A DNA stretch of 51,541 nucleotides from UBA8516 sp035455245 (GTDB lineage Archaea; Thermoproteota; Nitrososphaeria; Nitrososphaerales; Nitrosopumilaceae): contig DATIFN010000002.1 in NCBI GenBank assembly GCA_035455245.1, forward strand, positions 1 to 51,541, in the 5' to 3' direction. The notes under the pieces are model-generated. The model did no database searches. It was not told the DNA's origin and worked only from the letters and a program-made list of their open reading frames with translations. Shown one piece after another: positions 42,815 through 51,205 of this stretch; the first letter of the stretch is position 1, and every line of letters begins with the position of its first letter. Both the position numbers and the translations under genes were made by a program.

Positions 42815-43087
42815 TTATTTTTCCGAAGTTTGTCCTGGTGGTACCTGAGGTGCTGCCATGACTACTTCAGTAATCCATTCACATTTGATATCTACTTTAG
42901 TATGATGCTCTTCAACCATTTCTTTGTTGGGAGCCTCAAGTAAACAAAAACATACACGTGATTCTCTGTTATAAAATAAGTTGATGTGTCTGACGCCAAA
43001 TTCATCTCGGGGGGATTTGCATAGTTCTTTTAAATTTTCTTCCGAAAATGGAACCTTGTGAACATCAAGAAATACGGGCAATATCAA
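42815..43087 (-). CDS. DUF4242 (SCO4226-like) small protein
   Basis: 90 residues from a TTG start. PVFLDVHKVPFSEENLKELC, then HINLFYNRESRVCFCLLEAP and VEEHHTKVDIKCEWITEVV follow the DUF4242 family, ferredoxin-like small proteins of which the Streptomyces SCO4226 member binds nickel. His and Cys residues near 56-68 and 75-76 (CFC, HH) could coordinate metal. Soluble, monocistronic. Confidence 0.8.
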   Translation of the reverse strand: MILPVFLDVHKVPFSEENLKELCKSPRDEFGVRHINLFYNRESRVCFCLLEAPNKEMVEEHHTKVDIKCEWITEVVMAAPQVPPGQTSEK

Positions 43088-43223
43088 AGAGAAGACTCCT
43101 CGATCTTATATAATTTATCATGAACTCTTTTATTTTCAATTAATTTTAGATTTTCGTATAATTTTGGAAAATAACAGGCTTCTGTATTTATATTTATGAA
43201 ATTCATCTTAGGTGTAGAGTAAG

Positions 43224-44276
43224 TTGGAAACACAAAAAAATATGAGTTCTGAAAATGTAGAATTTGGCTCCGGGGCTGAAGCCTCAGAAGAATTATCGCT
43301 ACAAATTATCTCAAAGATACATGAAAGGCTTGATTGTTGTTATGATAAAAATGGTCCAGCTGCTCAAATAGGAAGCGAATTACTCTGGAACGCCATAGCC
43401 CAACTAAAGTATAAAGGGACCAAATTAAGATTGATCACAGAAATTACAAAAGAAAACATCGCCTACTGTAAAACTATGATGCGATACTTTGACGTTCATC
43501 ACATGGATGGTGTTAAAGGCAATTTTGGAATATCTGATGGAAAAGAATATCTTGGTAATATGCTTGCAATGGGTGAAAAGACATCAGTACAACTAATATA
43601 TATTGATAATAAATCATTTGTAGAATTACAGCAATATATCTTTGATACTTTATGGGATAAATCCATTCACGCTCGTGAAAAAATTAAAGAAATTGAATTA
43701 GGATTGGATAAAGAATTTATTGAGACAATCAGAGATCCCTCAGAAATACAAATTCTTATTCGTAACCTTTTGAAATCAGCCACGTATGAAATACTCGGAT
43801 TATTTTCTACCGCCAATTCGTTCCATCGTGCAAAACAAGAAAACCTCTTGGGTTTGTTAAAAGAATCCGTGGAACGGGGTGTTAATGTAAGATTACTTGT
43901 CCCTACACAAGATGAGGTTATAAAAGATTTACCAGAAAAAAAATTAAAAGAAAGACGAAAGCAAATTTACATCCAATATATTAGAAAACCCTTGCAGACT
44001 AATATTATCACAGTCATAATAGATCAGGCAATTTCACTTTCCATAGAAATCAACGATGACACCAAGGACACTTTTGAAGAATCTACCGGATTGGCTACTT
44101 ATTCAAACAGCGAATCAACCGTTTCTTCATGTGCTTCCATTTTCGAGAGTCTTTGGATACAATCAGAATTAGATAAACAAAATAAAATAAAACAAGTCTA
44201 TTTTCAGGTGTTCAAGGGATACGGACTAAAGGACGAAACCTACAAACGTAGTTGGCAGGATGAAGGAAATAGCTAA
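43224..44276 (+). CDS. Sensor-like protein without kinase domain
   Basis: 350 residues from a TTG (ribosome-like AGGTG nine bases upstream; ATG at 43242 possible). The first part (about 35-150: KLRLITEITKENIAYCKTMM, HHMDGVKGNFGISDGKEYL) and the second part (about 165-335: IQILIRNLLKSATYEILGLF, LLKESVERGVNVRLLVPTQD, RKQIYIQYIRKP) resemble the paired sensory modules that precede histidine kinase domains in thaumarchaeal multidomain sensors and TrmB-like effector domains. Here the chain stops at about residue 350 with no HisKA or ATPase. The downstream cassette contains a zinc protein, a ParA ATPase and a cyclase-like protein on the same strand. Confidence 0.7.
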   Translation: METQKNMSSENVEFGSGAEASEELSLQIISKIHERLDCCYDKNGPAAQIGSELLWNAIAQLKYKGTKLRLITEITKENIAYCKTMMRYFDVHHMDGVKGNFGISDGKEYLGNMLAMGEKTSVQLIYIDNKSFVELQQYIFDTLWDKSIHAREKIKEIELGLDKEFIETIRDPSEIQILIRNLLKSATYEILGLFSTANSFHRAKQENLLGLLKESVERGVNVRLLVPTQDEVIKDLPEKKLKERRKQIYIQYIRKPLQTNIITVIIDQAISLSIEINDDTKDTFEESTGLATYSNSESTVSSCASIFESLWIQSELDKQNKIKQVYFQVFKGYGLKDETYKRSWQDEGNS

Positions 44277-44392
44277 ACGCACTAATTCTAATCTTAATAT
44301 CATATAATAAAATAGAGTTATTTTGTATACGAAAATGTAATTGTATCAATAGGATAATTAATTACGGTGTGTTCTAAAGTTTGGGTGCACAG

Positions 44393-44566
44393 ATGCCAAA
44401 TCATGAACTGCAGAACATTTGTTTTATGTGCGGAAAAACAATTAGTATTCACAAAAACCAGATTCTTATTGAGAAAATAGATGGCACAGACTACGCATTT
44501 GATAGCGAATCATGTGCATTAATTTTCAAGAAATTTAAAAGCTTGTATGGAAGTGATTTTGGTTAA
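44393..44566 (+). CDS. TRASH-like small zinc-binding protein
   Basis: 57 residues from the ATG at 44393, five bases after GGGTG. NICFMCGKTISIHKNQ, then DGTDYAFDSESCALIFKKFK and SLYGSDFG. Cys10, Cys13 and Cys41 in a CxxC ... FDSExC setting is a TRASH/YHS-like treble clef. The same domain, with identical landmarks (C..CGK.IS...FDSE.C...YKK..G.YG), begins the cyclase-like protein at 45551. This gene probably encodes the stand-alone version and may be its partner. Confidence 0.7.
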   Translation: MPNHELQNICFMCGKTISIHKNQILIEKIDGTDYAFDSESCALIFKKFKSLYGSDFG

Positions 44567-44658
44567 ACTAAAGTTTAAGAATTCTTTTTCATCACAAAAC
44601 TTCAAAATGGAAATGAATTCAGTAATTCCTAAATACGCAAGAACCGGATCTGAGAAAG

Positions 44659-45522
44659 ATGACTAAATGTATTGCTTTTCATTCATACAAGGGCGGCACT
44701 GGCAAAACAACTTTGGCCTGTAACCTTGCTGTGTCACTTGTAAAAAAAGGATTCCGTGTGTTTCTTCTTGATCTTGATGTGTCTGCACCTAGTATTCAAG
44801 CTTATTTTGAAAAGGAACCCAAAAGATGGGTTAATGACTTTCTAAATAATGGCGCCGACGTAGACGAACTTGCTATTGACATGACATCTCTTGTTGCTGA
44901 AAATGATGATAAAAATAACAACTCAAAGATTGGAAAATTCTGGGTTGGTTTTTGTAATCCAAAAAAAGAGGAGGTATACAAACTTGAGGGTGGAAAAGAA
45001 GAAGGTTCAAAAATGCAGTTACTTCGCAAGTTTATACTTTTAAGAGAGCGCTTGATTTCTGATTATGACTTGGACTATATCATTATAGATACTAGCCCTG
45101 GCATAAGATATTGGTCGATTAATGCCCTTGCTATTGCGGATATTTTATTTTTGACACTAAAAATGGGAGATTTGGACATTGATGGTACAAAGAAAATGGC
45201 AGACGATATCTATGGATCTTTAACAAAGTTTGGGGCCAAGTCTTATCTAATCCTGAATCGAGTAGCTGGTTTTTGTGTTCCACATACTCTAACACCAGGA
45301 AATGCCTCATCCCTCGTTCACAATTCGATGGTTCAGGAACAAGACCCTGATATTGTGGAAAGGGTTGCAAAGAAAGTGGGGATGGAAGTGATTTCGGCTA
45401 TCCCATGTTATTGTGACATCCAATTTAGTAGGAAAGAATTCCTAACTGTTCTCAAGTATCCTCATCATCCTTTTGCAGATCAAATTGAGCATCTTGCAGG
45501 AGAAAATCAAATTAAAGTTTAA
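44659..45522 (+). CDS. ParA/MinD-type P-loop ATPase
   Basis: 287 residues from an ATG. Deviant Walker A KGGTGKTT at 11-18; Walker A' DLDVSAPS near 38-45; Walker B-like YIIIDTSPG. Long inserts after residue 80 (DELAIDMTSLVAENDD) are unusual for MinD. C-terminal segments (YLILNRVAGFCVPHT, VERVAKKVGMEVISAIPCYC) show a normal ParA/Mrp-type fold. Such ATPases switch between ADP and ATP dimers to position or activate cargo. The cargo here may be the neighbouring zinc/cyclase proteins. The next gene starts about 28 bases after its stop. Confidence 0.9.
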   Translation: MTKCIAFHSYKGGTGKTTLACNLAVSLVKKGFRVFLLDLDVSAPSIQAYFEKEPKRWVNDFLNNGADVDELAIDMTSLVAENDDKNNNSKIGKFWVGFCNPKKEEVYKLEGGKEEGSKMQLLRKFILLRERLISDYDLDYIIIDTSPGIRYWSINALAIADILFLTLKMGDLDIDGTKKMADDIYGSLTKFGAKSYLILNRVAGFCVPHTLTPGNASSLVHNSMVQEQDPDIVERVAKKVGMEVISAIPCYCDIQFSRKEFLTVLKYPHHPFADQIEHLAGENQIKV

Positions 45523-45550
45523 GACCTGTTTTTTTCATAATGTAGCATCT

Positions 45551-46312
45551 TTGTCATCTATATGCACTCTATGTGGAAAGGAGATTTCTGGTTCGCCAAT
45601 AATGGAATCAGACTTGGTTTTTGATAGCGAAAAATGTAGAGAGACATACAAAAAACTTGCAGGAATATACGGTCATAATATTTCAGACATGGGTCTGCCC
45701 GATGTAATTAATGCTAACTTTTTCTTTGTTGATGTGGTTGGTCTTTCTGATCCTCTTCTGTCAGTTAAAAAACAAATGGAAAAGATAGAGATACTAAACA
45801 AATTAATTGGTTCTTGTGATGCCTTTCAAACATCTAAAAGGAAGAAAATTAGTTTGCCCACTGGTGATGGAATGGCGATTGGGTTCCTATTGAATCCTGA
45901 ACTTCCGCTACAACTAAGCATTCAGTTACACAAAAAACTCCATGAATACAATCAAGACAAAGCGCCAGAAGACAGGATAGGAATTAGAATTGGGCTTAGC
46001 AACGGACCAGTGTTTATTTTAAATGACATTAATAATAATAAGAATTTGTGGGGACCTGGAATTGTAATAGCACGCCGCGTTATGGATATTGGTGACAATT
46101 TACATATTTTAATTGCAGATAGACTAGCTGAAGAATTAATTTCCTTAAGGGATGAGTATAAAATGATTATCAAACCAATCTCTGATTACATGATTAAACA
46201 TGGTCAAACAATCAAAGTTTATTCTGCATATTCAAAGGATTTTGGAAATCCCAACTTGCCAGAAAAAGTCATTGAACACATTGAAAGGAAGAATCGTAAG
46301 ATCAGAGATTAG
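45551..46312 (+). CDS. TRASH-like domain fused to a degenerate class III nucleotide cyclase domain
   Basis: 253 residues from a TTG at 45551; the frame is open to 45473 but that part overlaps the ParA gene and is not protein-like. The N-terminal treble clef is Cys5, Cys8 and Cys29. Cyclase homology runs about 55-200: FFFVDVVGLSDPLL with metal Asp61, KISLPTGDGMAIGF with Asp106, GIRIGLSNGPVFILND, and NLWGPGIVIARRVMDIGDN. In active cyclases the last motif reads GDxVNxAARL; here Asp is Pro169 and Asn is Val172 while Arg176 stays, so transition-state stabilisation may be lost. It may be a binding or sensing relic, or use altered chemistry. Confidence 0.75.
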   Translation: MSSICTLCGKEISGSPIMESDLVFDSEKCRETYKKLAGIYGHNISDMGLPDVINANFFFVDVVGLSDPLLSVKKQMEKIEILNKLIGSCDAFQTSKRKKISLPTGDGMAIGFLLNPELPLQLSIQLHKKLHEYNQDKAPEDRIGIRIGLSNGPVFILNDINNNKNLWGPGIVIARRVMDIGDNLHILIADRLAEELISLRDEYKMIIKPISDYMIKHGQTIKVYSAYSKDFGNPNLPEKVIEHIERKNRKIRD

Positions 46313-46319
46313 TTAAATT

Positions 46320-46943
46320 TCATTTGTTATCTACAATGGATTTCCTTTTGGATATTCTGTAAGTTGCTGACACCAATAATATCGCAGCAATTATGCTAAT
46401 TACATCCCAAACAAAGTACCCGCCATTTCCTACAATTATGCAGGAATTCCCATTAAAAATACAATTTGATGTAAGAAATGCCAAGTTCCAGGCAGAATGG
46501 AATACTATGGCAAACCATCCTTTTCCACTCCTCCATGTTCTAATGCTAAAGAAAATGTGTGGAACAGTAAACAAAAAGTTGCCATATGCAAGATGGGTTA
46601 TTTGAAAGATCTCGGTATTGAAAATATGTCCAATTGACCAGAGAACACCTGTTGCTAAAACAAGGTAGATGTTACCACTCACATAATATGGAAGGCCAAA
46701 AAATAGTGCCTCTTCTACTGGTCCTGCAGTCAGTCCTATCAGTATAGAATATGGAAGCGATGGCCCTTGGTAATCAGAGATGGTATGTTCCGCAGTAAAG
46801 TTTCCAATAGTCTGTAGAAGTATCCCTATAGCAGAATAGAAAAATGCCATTTTTACAAGATATGAAACGGAAGTTTTGTGATATGATGACAACCACGATT
46901 TGGGATTGATGTCTGCTATTTCGTCACGGTATCTGTAATTCAT
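46320..46943 (-). CDS. CPBP-family intramembrane metalloprotease
   Basis: 207 residues from an ATG that directly abuts the stop of the HTH gene (TAGATG). Six or so hydrophobic spans. CPBP motifs: EE in AGPVEEALFFGLPYY, His in WSIGHIFN, and FHSAWNLAF with His. The family (related to Rce1) cleaves peptides in the membrane; in prokaryotes some process small peptides or confer immunity to them. The HTH gene upstream is probably its regulator. Convergent end with the cyclase-like gene. Confidence 0.85.
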   Translation of the reverse strand: MNYRYRDEIADINPKSWLSSYHKTSVSYLVKMAFFYSAIGILLQTIGNFTAEHTISDYQGPSLPYSILIGLTAGPVEEALFFGLPYYVSGNIYLVLATGVLWSIGHIFNTEIFQITHLAYGNFLFTVPHIFFSIRTWRSGKGWFAIVFHSAWNLAFLTSNCIFNGNSCIIVGNGGYFVWDVISIIAAILLVSATYRISKRKSIVDNK

Positions 46944-47561
46944 CTATCTCTTCTTTTTTAGTTCAGCGTAAAATTTGATCATACCTTCAAAAAATTCTTT
47001 AGTATTTTTTTTAAATCCCGGCAGGGAAAGATATAGTTCCTCCCAAAGTTTTTTGTAATCACTTTTTGTTACAACAAGAAATTCTCCAAGAAACATTCGT
47101 ATATCACGAGGTAGCTCGTTTATATTTTTTGCAAAGTATATCAATTGTTCTTCAACTCCGGCATAATAATGGACATATTTTCTAAAGATTTTTTTTGATA
47201 TTTTAGAATCAGATATTAACTTTTTTTCATCAAAACCTGCATCTTTTAGCTCAGAAAAGAATTGTTGTTTACCTATCCATAAATCAAAATAATTTTCTAA
47301 ATTCTTTTCTATTTCTTTGTCTATTCTATAAAAATAGGTTAATCCATAAAGAGTTGGGCCATAGGAAATCTTTTTTCTTGCACTTTTGCCATGATCATAG
47401 ATTTTTATTTTTTCAGTGTCTGACATTTCTTTAAAGTGTCTGTGAATTGTTCCTATTGGGATATCAGATTCTGTGTTAGCTGCGTAAAGTGTCAACGGAC
47501 CCTTGTCTAGAATCATTTTAAATAATTTAGACGAAGTTTTCTCACGTGCTGATATATCCAT
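46944..47561 (-). CDS. Helix-turn-helix transcriptional regulator
   Basis: 205 residues from the ATG at 47561 (the open frame continues to 47651, but the added part overlaps the palindromes and the divergent gene). TSSKLFKMILDKGPLTLYAA, then SDIPIGTIHRHFKEMSDTEK form a winged-helix start; the next segment (GKSARKKISYGPTLYGLTYF) is wing-like. The long helical C-terminus (YFDLWIGKQQFFSELKDAGF) is likely ligand or dimerisation part. Its start codon lies in one arm of an inverted repeat, so autoregulation is likely. It is translationally coupled to the CPBP gene. Confidence 0.75.
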   Translation of the reverse strand: MDISAREKTSSKLFKMILDKGPLTLYAANTESDIPIGTIHRHFKEMSDTEKIKIYDHGKSARKKISYGPTLYGLTYFYRIDKEIEKNLENYFDLWIGKQQFFSELKDAGFDEKKLISDSKISKKIFRKYVHYYAGVEEQLIYFAKNINELPRDIRMFLGEFLVVTKSDYKKLWEELYLSLPGFKKNTKEFFEGMIKFYAELKKKR

Positions 47562-47594
47562 TTTAACAGATATATCTGGAAATAATGGATATAT
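47552..47594. promoter_or_regulatory. Nested palindromic operator between divergent genes
   Basis: Arms ATATATCCATT (47552-47562) and AATGGATATAT (47584-47594) are perfect 11-bp inverted complements. Between them lies the perfect 12-bp palindrome CAGATATATCTG (47567-47578). The left arm includes the ATG of the HTH gene, and the right arm is 22 bases from the ATG of the divergent gene at 47617. Confidence 0.75.
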
Positions 47595-47616
47595 AGATTC
47601 CTGTCGTGATATAATT

Positions 47617-48696
47617 ATGATTGTCTTAAACTTGATTTCATTCGCAAGCATGGCCTATCTTTTGATGATGAGCATTACCTCACCTGCTTGGGCTGCACAG
47701 CTTGACGCTGTAATTTCTACAAAGGCAGAATTTTCTATGCCAACATTCAAGTTTCTAAGAACTCTCTTCATAGAGTATCCTGAAGGTGGAAAACTTGCTG
47801 AGGAACTTCAGGGAAAAGACATTTTGATAAGCTTTGATGCGGATTCAAATACACCTGGGATTTCCGATTTTATATCTAGAATCAACAATAATCTTGCGCA
47901 CGAATTAGAGAGTACTGTTTTTGTAACAGATCTTAATTTAACGTACCGAGCCCATCTAGTAGGTAAAGAAAACCAGGCAGCTATTGATTACAAAATCATT
48001 TTGATTCCAAAAATGACAAACTATGTTTTGCGCCAAGGAACTGATACTAGTCCAGCGATTATAGATGCCCAGTGGAGAGGAATTGCCCTCAAGGATCATA
48101 TCACAATACACAGTGATGAATTTGGTGAGGTAGAAATCAATACGCCATTGAGTTTCTTTGAAAAAGAAATTCCAGGGGCATCTCAAATCCTAAAAGGAAG
48201 TGACGCTGATAGTCTTTTGAGAAACCAACTGATTGATACAAGCGTTATACTATCTCATCCACTTTCCACATGGCATTCCTTGTTTGATCCTACACTAACG
48301 ATTTCTGATGCTGCAAAATTTAATTACAAAGGAGAAAAAGTGGTGACAACAACTTACAGTGCAGGTGAAAGCAGCTTAGGGCATGGAATTTGGAAGGAAA
48401 AAAGAGAAGAAGTTAAACTTAAACTAGATAAAATGTATGTCATTCGTTCAGTTGACCCTGCAAGCTCTGCAAACATACAGATTGATGGATTTGTAACCGA
48501 TGAGATCATAGACGGAACAGAGTATTTTGGGTCCAGCTTGAAGATACCAAAAGATTATCAAAATACATCGAGTAATAATTTTCCAATTGGTGTAATGTAT
48601 GGCATGGCAGGTGCAGGTGCTGCAGTAGCGGTAGTTGTCTTTCTGTGGAGTGAAAGGAAACTAAAAAAATCGAAAAATGTTATGACGTCAAACTAA
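47617..48696 (+). CDS. Surface protein with signal peptide and C-terminal membrane anchor
   Basis: 359 residues from the ATG at 47617 (the open frame reaches 47503 but overlaps the regulator's promoter). Signal peptide IVLNLISFASMAYLLMMSIT, ending WAA. The exported part has many Asn/Ser/Thr sites and no catalytic motif; a C-terminal span (GVMYGMAGAGAAVAVVVFLW) with a KKSKNV tail anchors it. It is divergent from the HTH-CPBP operon across 55 bp containing the palindromes, so it is a likely target of that regulator. Family unknown. Confidence 0.75.
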   Translation: MIVLNLISFASMAYLLMMSITSPAWAAQLDAVISTKAEFSMPTFKFLRTLFIEYPEGGKLAEELQGKDILISFDADSNTPGISDFISRINNNLAHELESTVFVTDLNLTYRAHLVGKENQAAIDYKIILIPKMTNYVLRQGTDTSPAIIDAQWRGIALKDHITIHSDEFGEVEINTPLSFFEKEIPGASQILKGSDADSLLRNQLIDTSVILSHPLSTWHSLFDPTLTISDAAKFNYKGEKVVTTTYSAGESSLGHGIWKEKREEVKLKLDKMYVIRSVDPASSANIQIDGFVTDEIIDGTEYFGSSLKIPKDYQNTSSNNFPIGVMYGMAGAGAAVAVVVFLWSERKLKKSKNVMTSN

Positions 48697-48767
48697 TTAA
48701 TCCATCATTTTTATTATTAGGGTGATTTTCAATTGAGAATCAACTAATGCAATTAATGCACGTTTTG

Positions 48768-49169
48768 CTAAACATTTTTCATTTTGGCTAACTGATTTAC
48801 AATATCTGTTGGCGTAATTATTCCAACCACCTTGTCACCATCTACAACAACCAGCTTTCGAATTTTTTTTCTAGCCATTAAATCTGCTGCAACCAAAATC
48901 GATTCATCTGAGTTGATTGTTTGTAGAGGATATGAGGCTACTTTGTGGACTGGTGTGTCTACAGGGTATTTGTGTACGGCAATTTTAACCGCAAAGTCTC
49001 TATCAGTAATCATTCCTTTAGGTAAATTGTTCTCCTTCACTATTATTGCACCCAACTCCCCATGTTCCATTAATTTTGCGATCTGGAAAACAGTTGTTGA
49101 AGGGGCTACAGAAATTAGTGCTCTTGTCATAGTGTCTTTCACAAGGGTTTCTGAGATGGCACTTTTCAA
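48768..49169 (-). CDS. Tandem CBS-domain protein
   Basis: 133 residues from a TTG. Two CBS domains: VKDTMTRALISVAPSTTVFQ ... GAIIVKENNLPKGMITDRDF and VHKVASYPLQTINSDESILV ... KLVVVDGDKVVGIITPTDIV. The (G)MITDRD and GIITPTD turns are the typical AMP/ATP/SAM-binding sites. Stand-alone CBS pairs are numerous in these archaea and sense adenylate energy status. The partner cannot be read from this position. Confidence 0.92.
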   Translation of the reverse strand: MKSAISETLVKDTMTRALISVAPSTTVFQIAKLMEHGELGAIIVKENNLPKGMITDRDFAVKIAVHKYPVDTPVHKVASYPLQTINSDESILVAADLMARKKIRKLVVVDGDKVVGIITPTDIVNQLAKMKNV

Positions 49170-49332
49170 CGTCCTATTATGGTAATCGATGTGTATTAGG
49201 ATTGTTTTGCAGGTTAGCTGAATATTTGCAAACTTTGCAAGTCTTTGTTATATATTTCAAAAATAGTATTTTGTGGGCAAAAGTTGGTAGCAATTTTTAA
49301 TATCTTCCCGGATATTTTTTATAAAAATATTT

Positions 49333-50388
49333 CTACAATTTTGCTTCTATTACAATGTTGAAGGGTGTACTCGTTGAAATCCTGAACTTTTTAAAACCTC
49401 CAGCTTTTACAACTTCCTCTAGTCGCTTTGGGCCAGCTTGAGCCCCAAGTGCAGGACCATTTGAAGCGAGGGAACAAGGAACGCAAACCATTGTAGATGC
49501 TCCATAAAACAAACGACCAATTGGATTCATGTTATCTTTTACTTCATCTTTTGCGAAAGGTTCCACTAACATGAGTATGCCATCATGTTTTAGAATTTTT
49601 GAAATATGAGTAACCGTTCCTACAGGATCTGCCATGTCGTGTAGGGCGTCAAAAATTGCAACAAGATCGTAATCCTTCCCTGGAAAATCCGTTGCTTTTG
49701 CAACTTCAAACTTGACCCGGTCACTTACACCTTCTTTTTTTGCTCTATTTCTTGCCTCTATGATTGACGGCTCGTGGTAGTCAAAACCAATGAATCGTGA
49801 TTTGGGATACGCTTTTGCCATGATGATAGTTGAGGCACCATGTCCACAACCAACGTCAGCAACCTTGGCTCCGTTCTTCAATTTTTCTTCCATTCCCTCA
49901 AGCGATGGAATCCAAGTACTCGTCAAGTTTGCAAGATATCCTGAACGGAAAAATCTCTCTGTTCCTTCAAACAAGTCAGCATCATGAGCTCCCCACTCGA
50001 CTCCTCCACCACTTTTAAAAGCACTCCTGATTTTTGGTTCATCCTTAACCATGGACATGGCTATTTGAAAGGCCCCTAGAACACTGCCAGGACTGTTCTC
50101 ATCTGCAAGACAGAATGCCTGTTCCTCGGTCAAGTGATATTTCCCAGTCTTTTCATCAAAAGTTGTATAGCCTCCAGCTGATTGATTGTTGAGCCATTCC
50201 CTCACATACCTTTCCGCCGTTCCGGTTTTAGCTGCAAGTTCAGAAGGTAAAAGAGGGCCAGATTTTGCCATTTCTCTGTACAACCCAAGTTTGTCGCCAA
50301 TGACAACCATCGGTGCACTTGCAACTGCCCCCATGTCATTTACAATTTTTCCGAGAAAATCCATTAGCTTTCCGTGATCTACTGTCAT
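49333..50388 (-). CDS. SAM-dependent methyltransferase with winged-helix N-terminus
   Basis: 351 residues from an ATG. N-terminal winged helix (about 15-100: GDKLGLYREMAKSGPLLPSE, LAAKTGTAERYVREWLNNQS) of the kind used for dimerisation in O-methyltransferases (Rv2258c-like). The Rossmann domain carries the SAM motif VADVGCGHGASTIIMA near 175-190, FIGFDYHEPSI (acidic ribose-binding), VAIFDALHDMADP and LMLVEPFA. A hydrophobic segment near 300-320 has CVPCS. Probably modifies a small hydrophobic molecule; substrate unknown. Confidence 0.9.
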   Translation of the reverse strand: MTVDHGKLMDFLGKIVNDMGAVASAPMVVIGDKLGLYREMAKSGPLLPSELAAKTGTAERYVREWLNNQSAGGYTTFDEKTGKYHLTEEQAFCLADENSPGSVLGAFQIAMSMVKDEPKIRSAFKSGGGVEWGAHDADLFEGTERFFRSGYLANLTSTWIPSLEGMEEKLKNGAKVADVGCGHGASTIIMAKAYPKSRFIGFDYHEPSIIEARNRAKKEGVSDRVKFEVAKATDFPGKDYDLVAIFDALHDMADPVGTVTHISKILKHDGILMLVEPFAKDEVKDNMNPIGRLFYGASTMVCVPCSLASNGPALGAQAGPKRLEEVVKAGGFKKFRISTSTPFNIVIEAKL

Positions 50389-50783
50389 AAGTGAGTATTG
50401 TAAGAAGGCATAAAAAAACCTAACCCAAACGAGATGATTTGTTTGAAATTTTGCAATAGATCTGAATTAACAAAAATGATTAAAGTAAGACAAATTTTTT
50501 CTAAAAAGATCTCTGTTGAAAATCGATCAAAATCTTGAATTTTTCTTCATGGATAACCAAAAAAAATCGCTGATAATTCCTACGCATTTCTTTTATATTA
50601 TTATTATTCCATTGGTACCAATAGATACGAATGTGGCTTCCTGACCGGTGCCACACCACCATCTATTGAACTACAAGGGAGCAAAATAATTCAGAATGAT
50701 ATTTTGCAAAATAAAACAATATTTTATTGATCTCTCGTAATGGGCCTATCCATTAAACCTTTTATGAAATTATGCCATAATAT
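50389..50783. other. Intergenic region, no supported gene
   Basis: 395 bases, AT-rich throughout, with a brief less AT-rich section at 50625-50680 containing GGTACC and short GGTGCC/GGCTTCC words but no convincing open frame or RNA fold. The last 60 bases hold the likely promoter of the 50790 gene. Confidence 0.4.
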
Positions 50784-50789
50784 TTGCAA

Positions 50790-50993
50790 GTGGCCAAATC
50801 TTATGAAAAGTTAAATGGAAAGAAGTTCCTTGGAAATAAAAGCAAAAAAGAAGTTCATGATTTAGAGCATGAAACCCTAAATTGCCATATTGTTGAAATA
50901 ATTCATACACACAATGATGTGTTCTTTGATACGTTAGGACATGCTCATCATGATGGTTATTATAATTGTCCTTTCTGTATCAGGGACACCTAA
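50790..50993 (+). CDS. Small His/Cys-containing protein
   Basis: 67 residues from a GTG at 50790 (a TTG at 50784 is possible). Charged N-terminus (KSYEKLNGKKFLGNKSKKEV), then LNCHIVEIIHTHNDVFF and GHAHHDGYYNCPFCIRDT: five His and three Cys in the last 35 residues, with a CPFC knuckle. Metal binding is plausible. No known family. Confidence 0.55.
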   Translation: MAKSYEKLNGKKFLGNKSKKEVHDLEHETLNCHIVEIIHTHNDVFFDTLGHAHHDGYYNCPFCIRDT

Positions 50994-51205
50994 GAGACAT
51001 CGGGTTTTAGGATATGTTTGGTTCAAGTTTTCGCATCCGGATTTATTGGATTTTTTTTGTTTGGTGTTTGGGTTAACTTACTTCCACGAGGTGGTAACCC
51101 GTAAAAAGTTGTTAATTAACTTGGGAAATAGGCCTACTTCATACTCCTTATGATCTCCATTAATTTACTGCTAAGCCAACACTTATTTCCATTTACGGTT
51201 TAGGC

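Noticed and set aside
45473..45550. Upstream extension of the cyclase-like gene overlapping the ParA gene
   Set aside because: The extension is Lys/Leu-rich read-through of the ParA coding end; the TTG at 45551 aligns with the start of the related TRASH protein at 44393.
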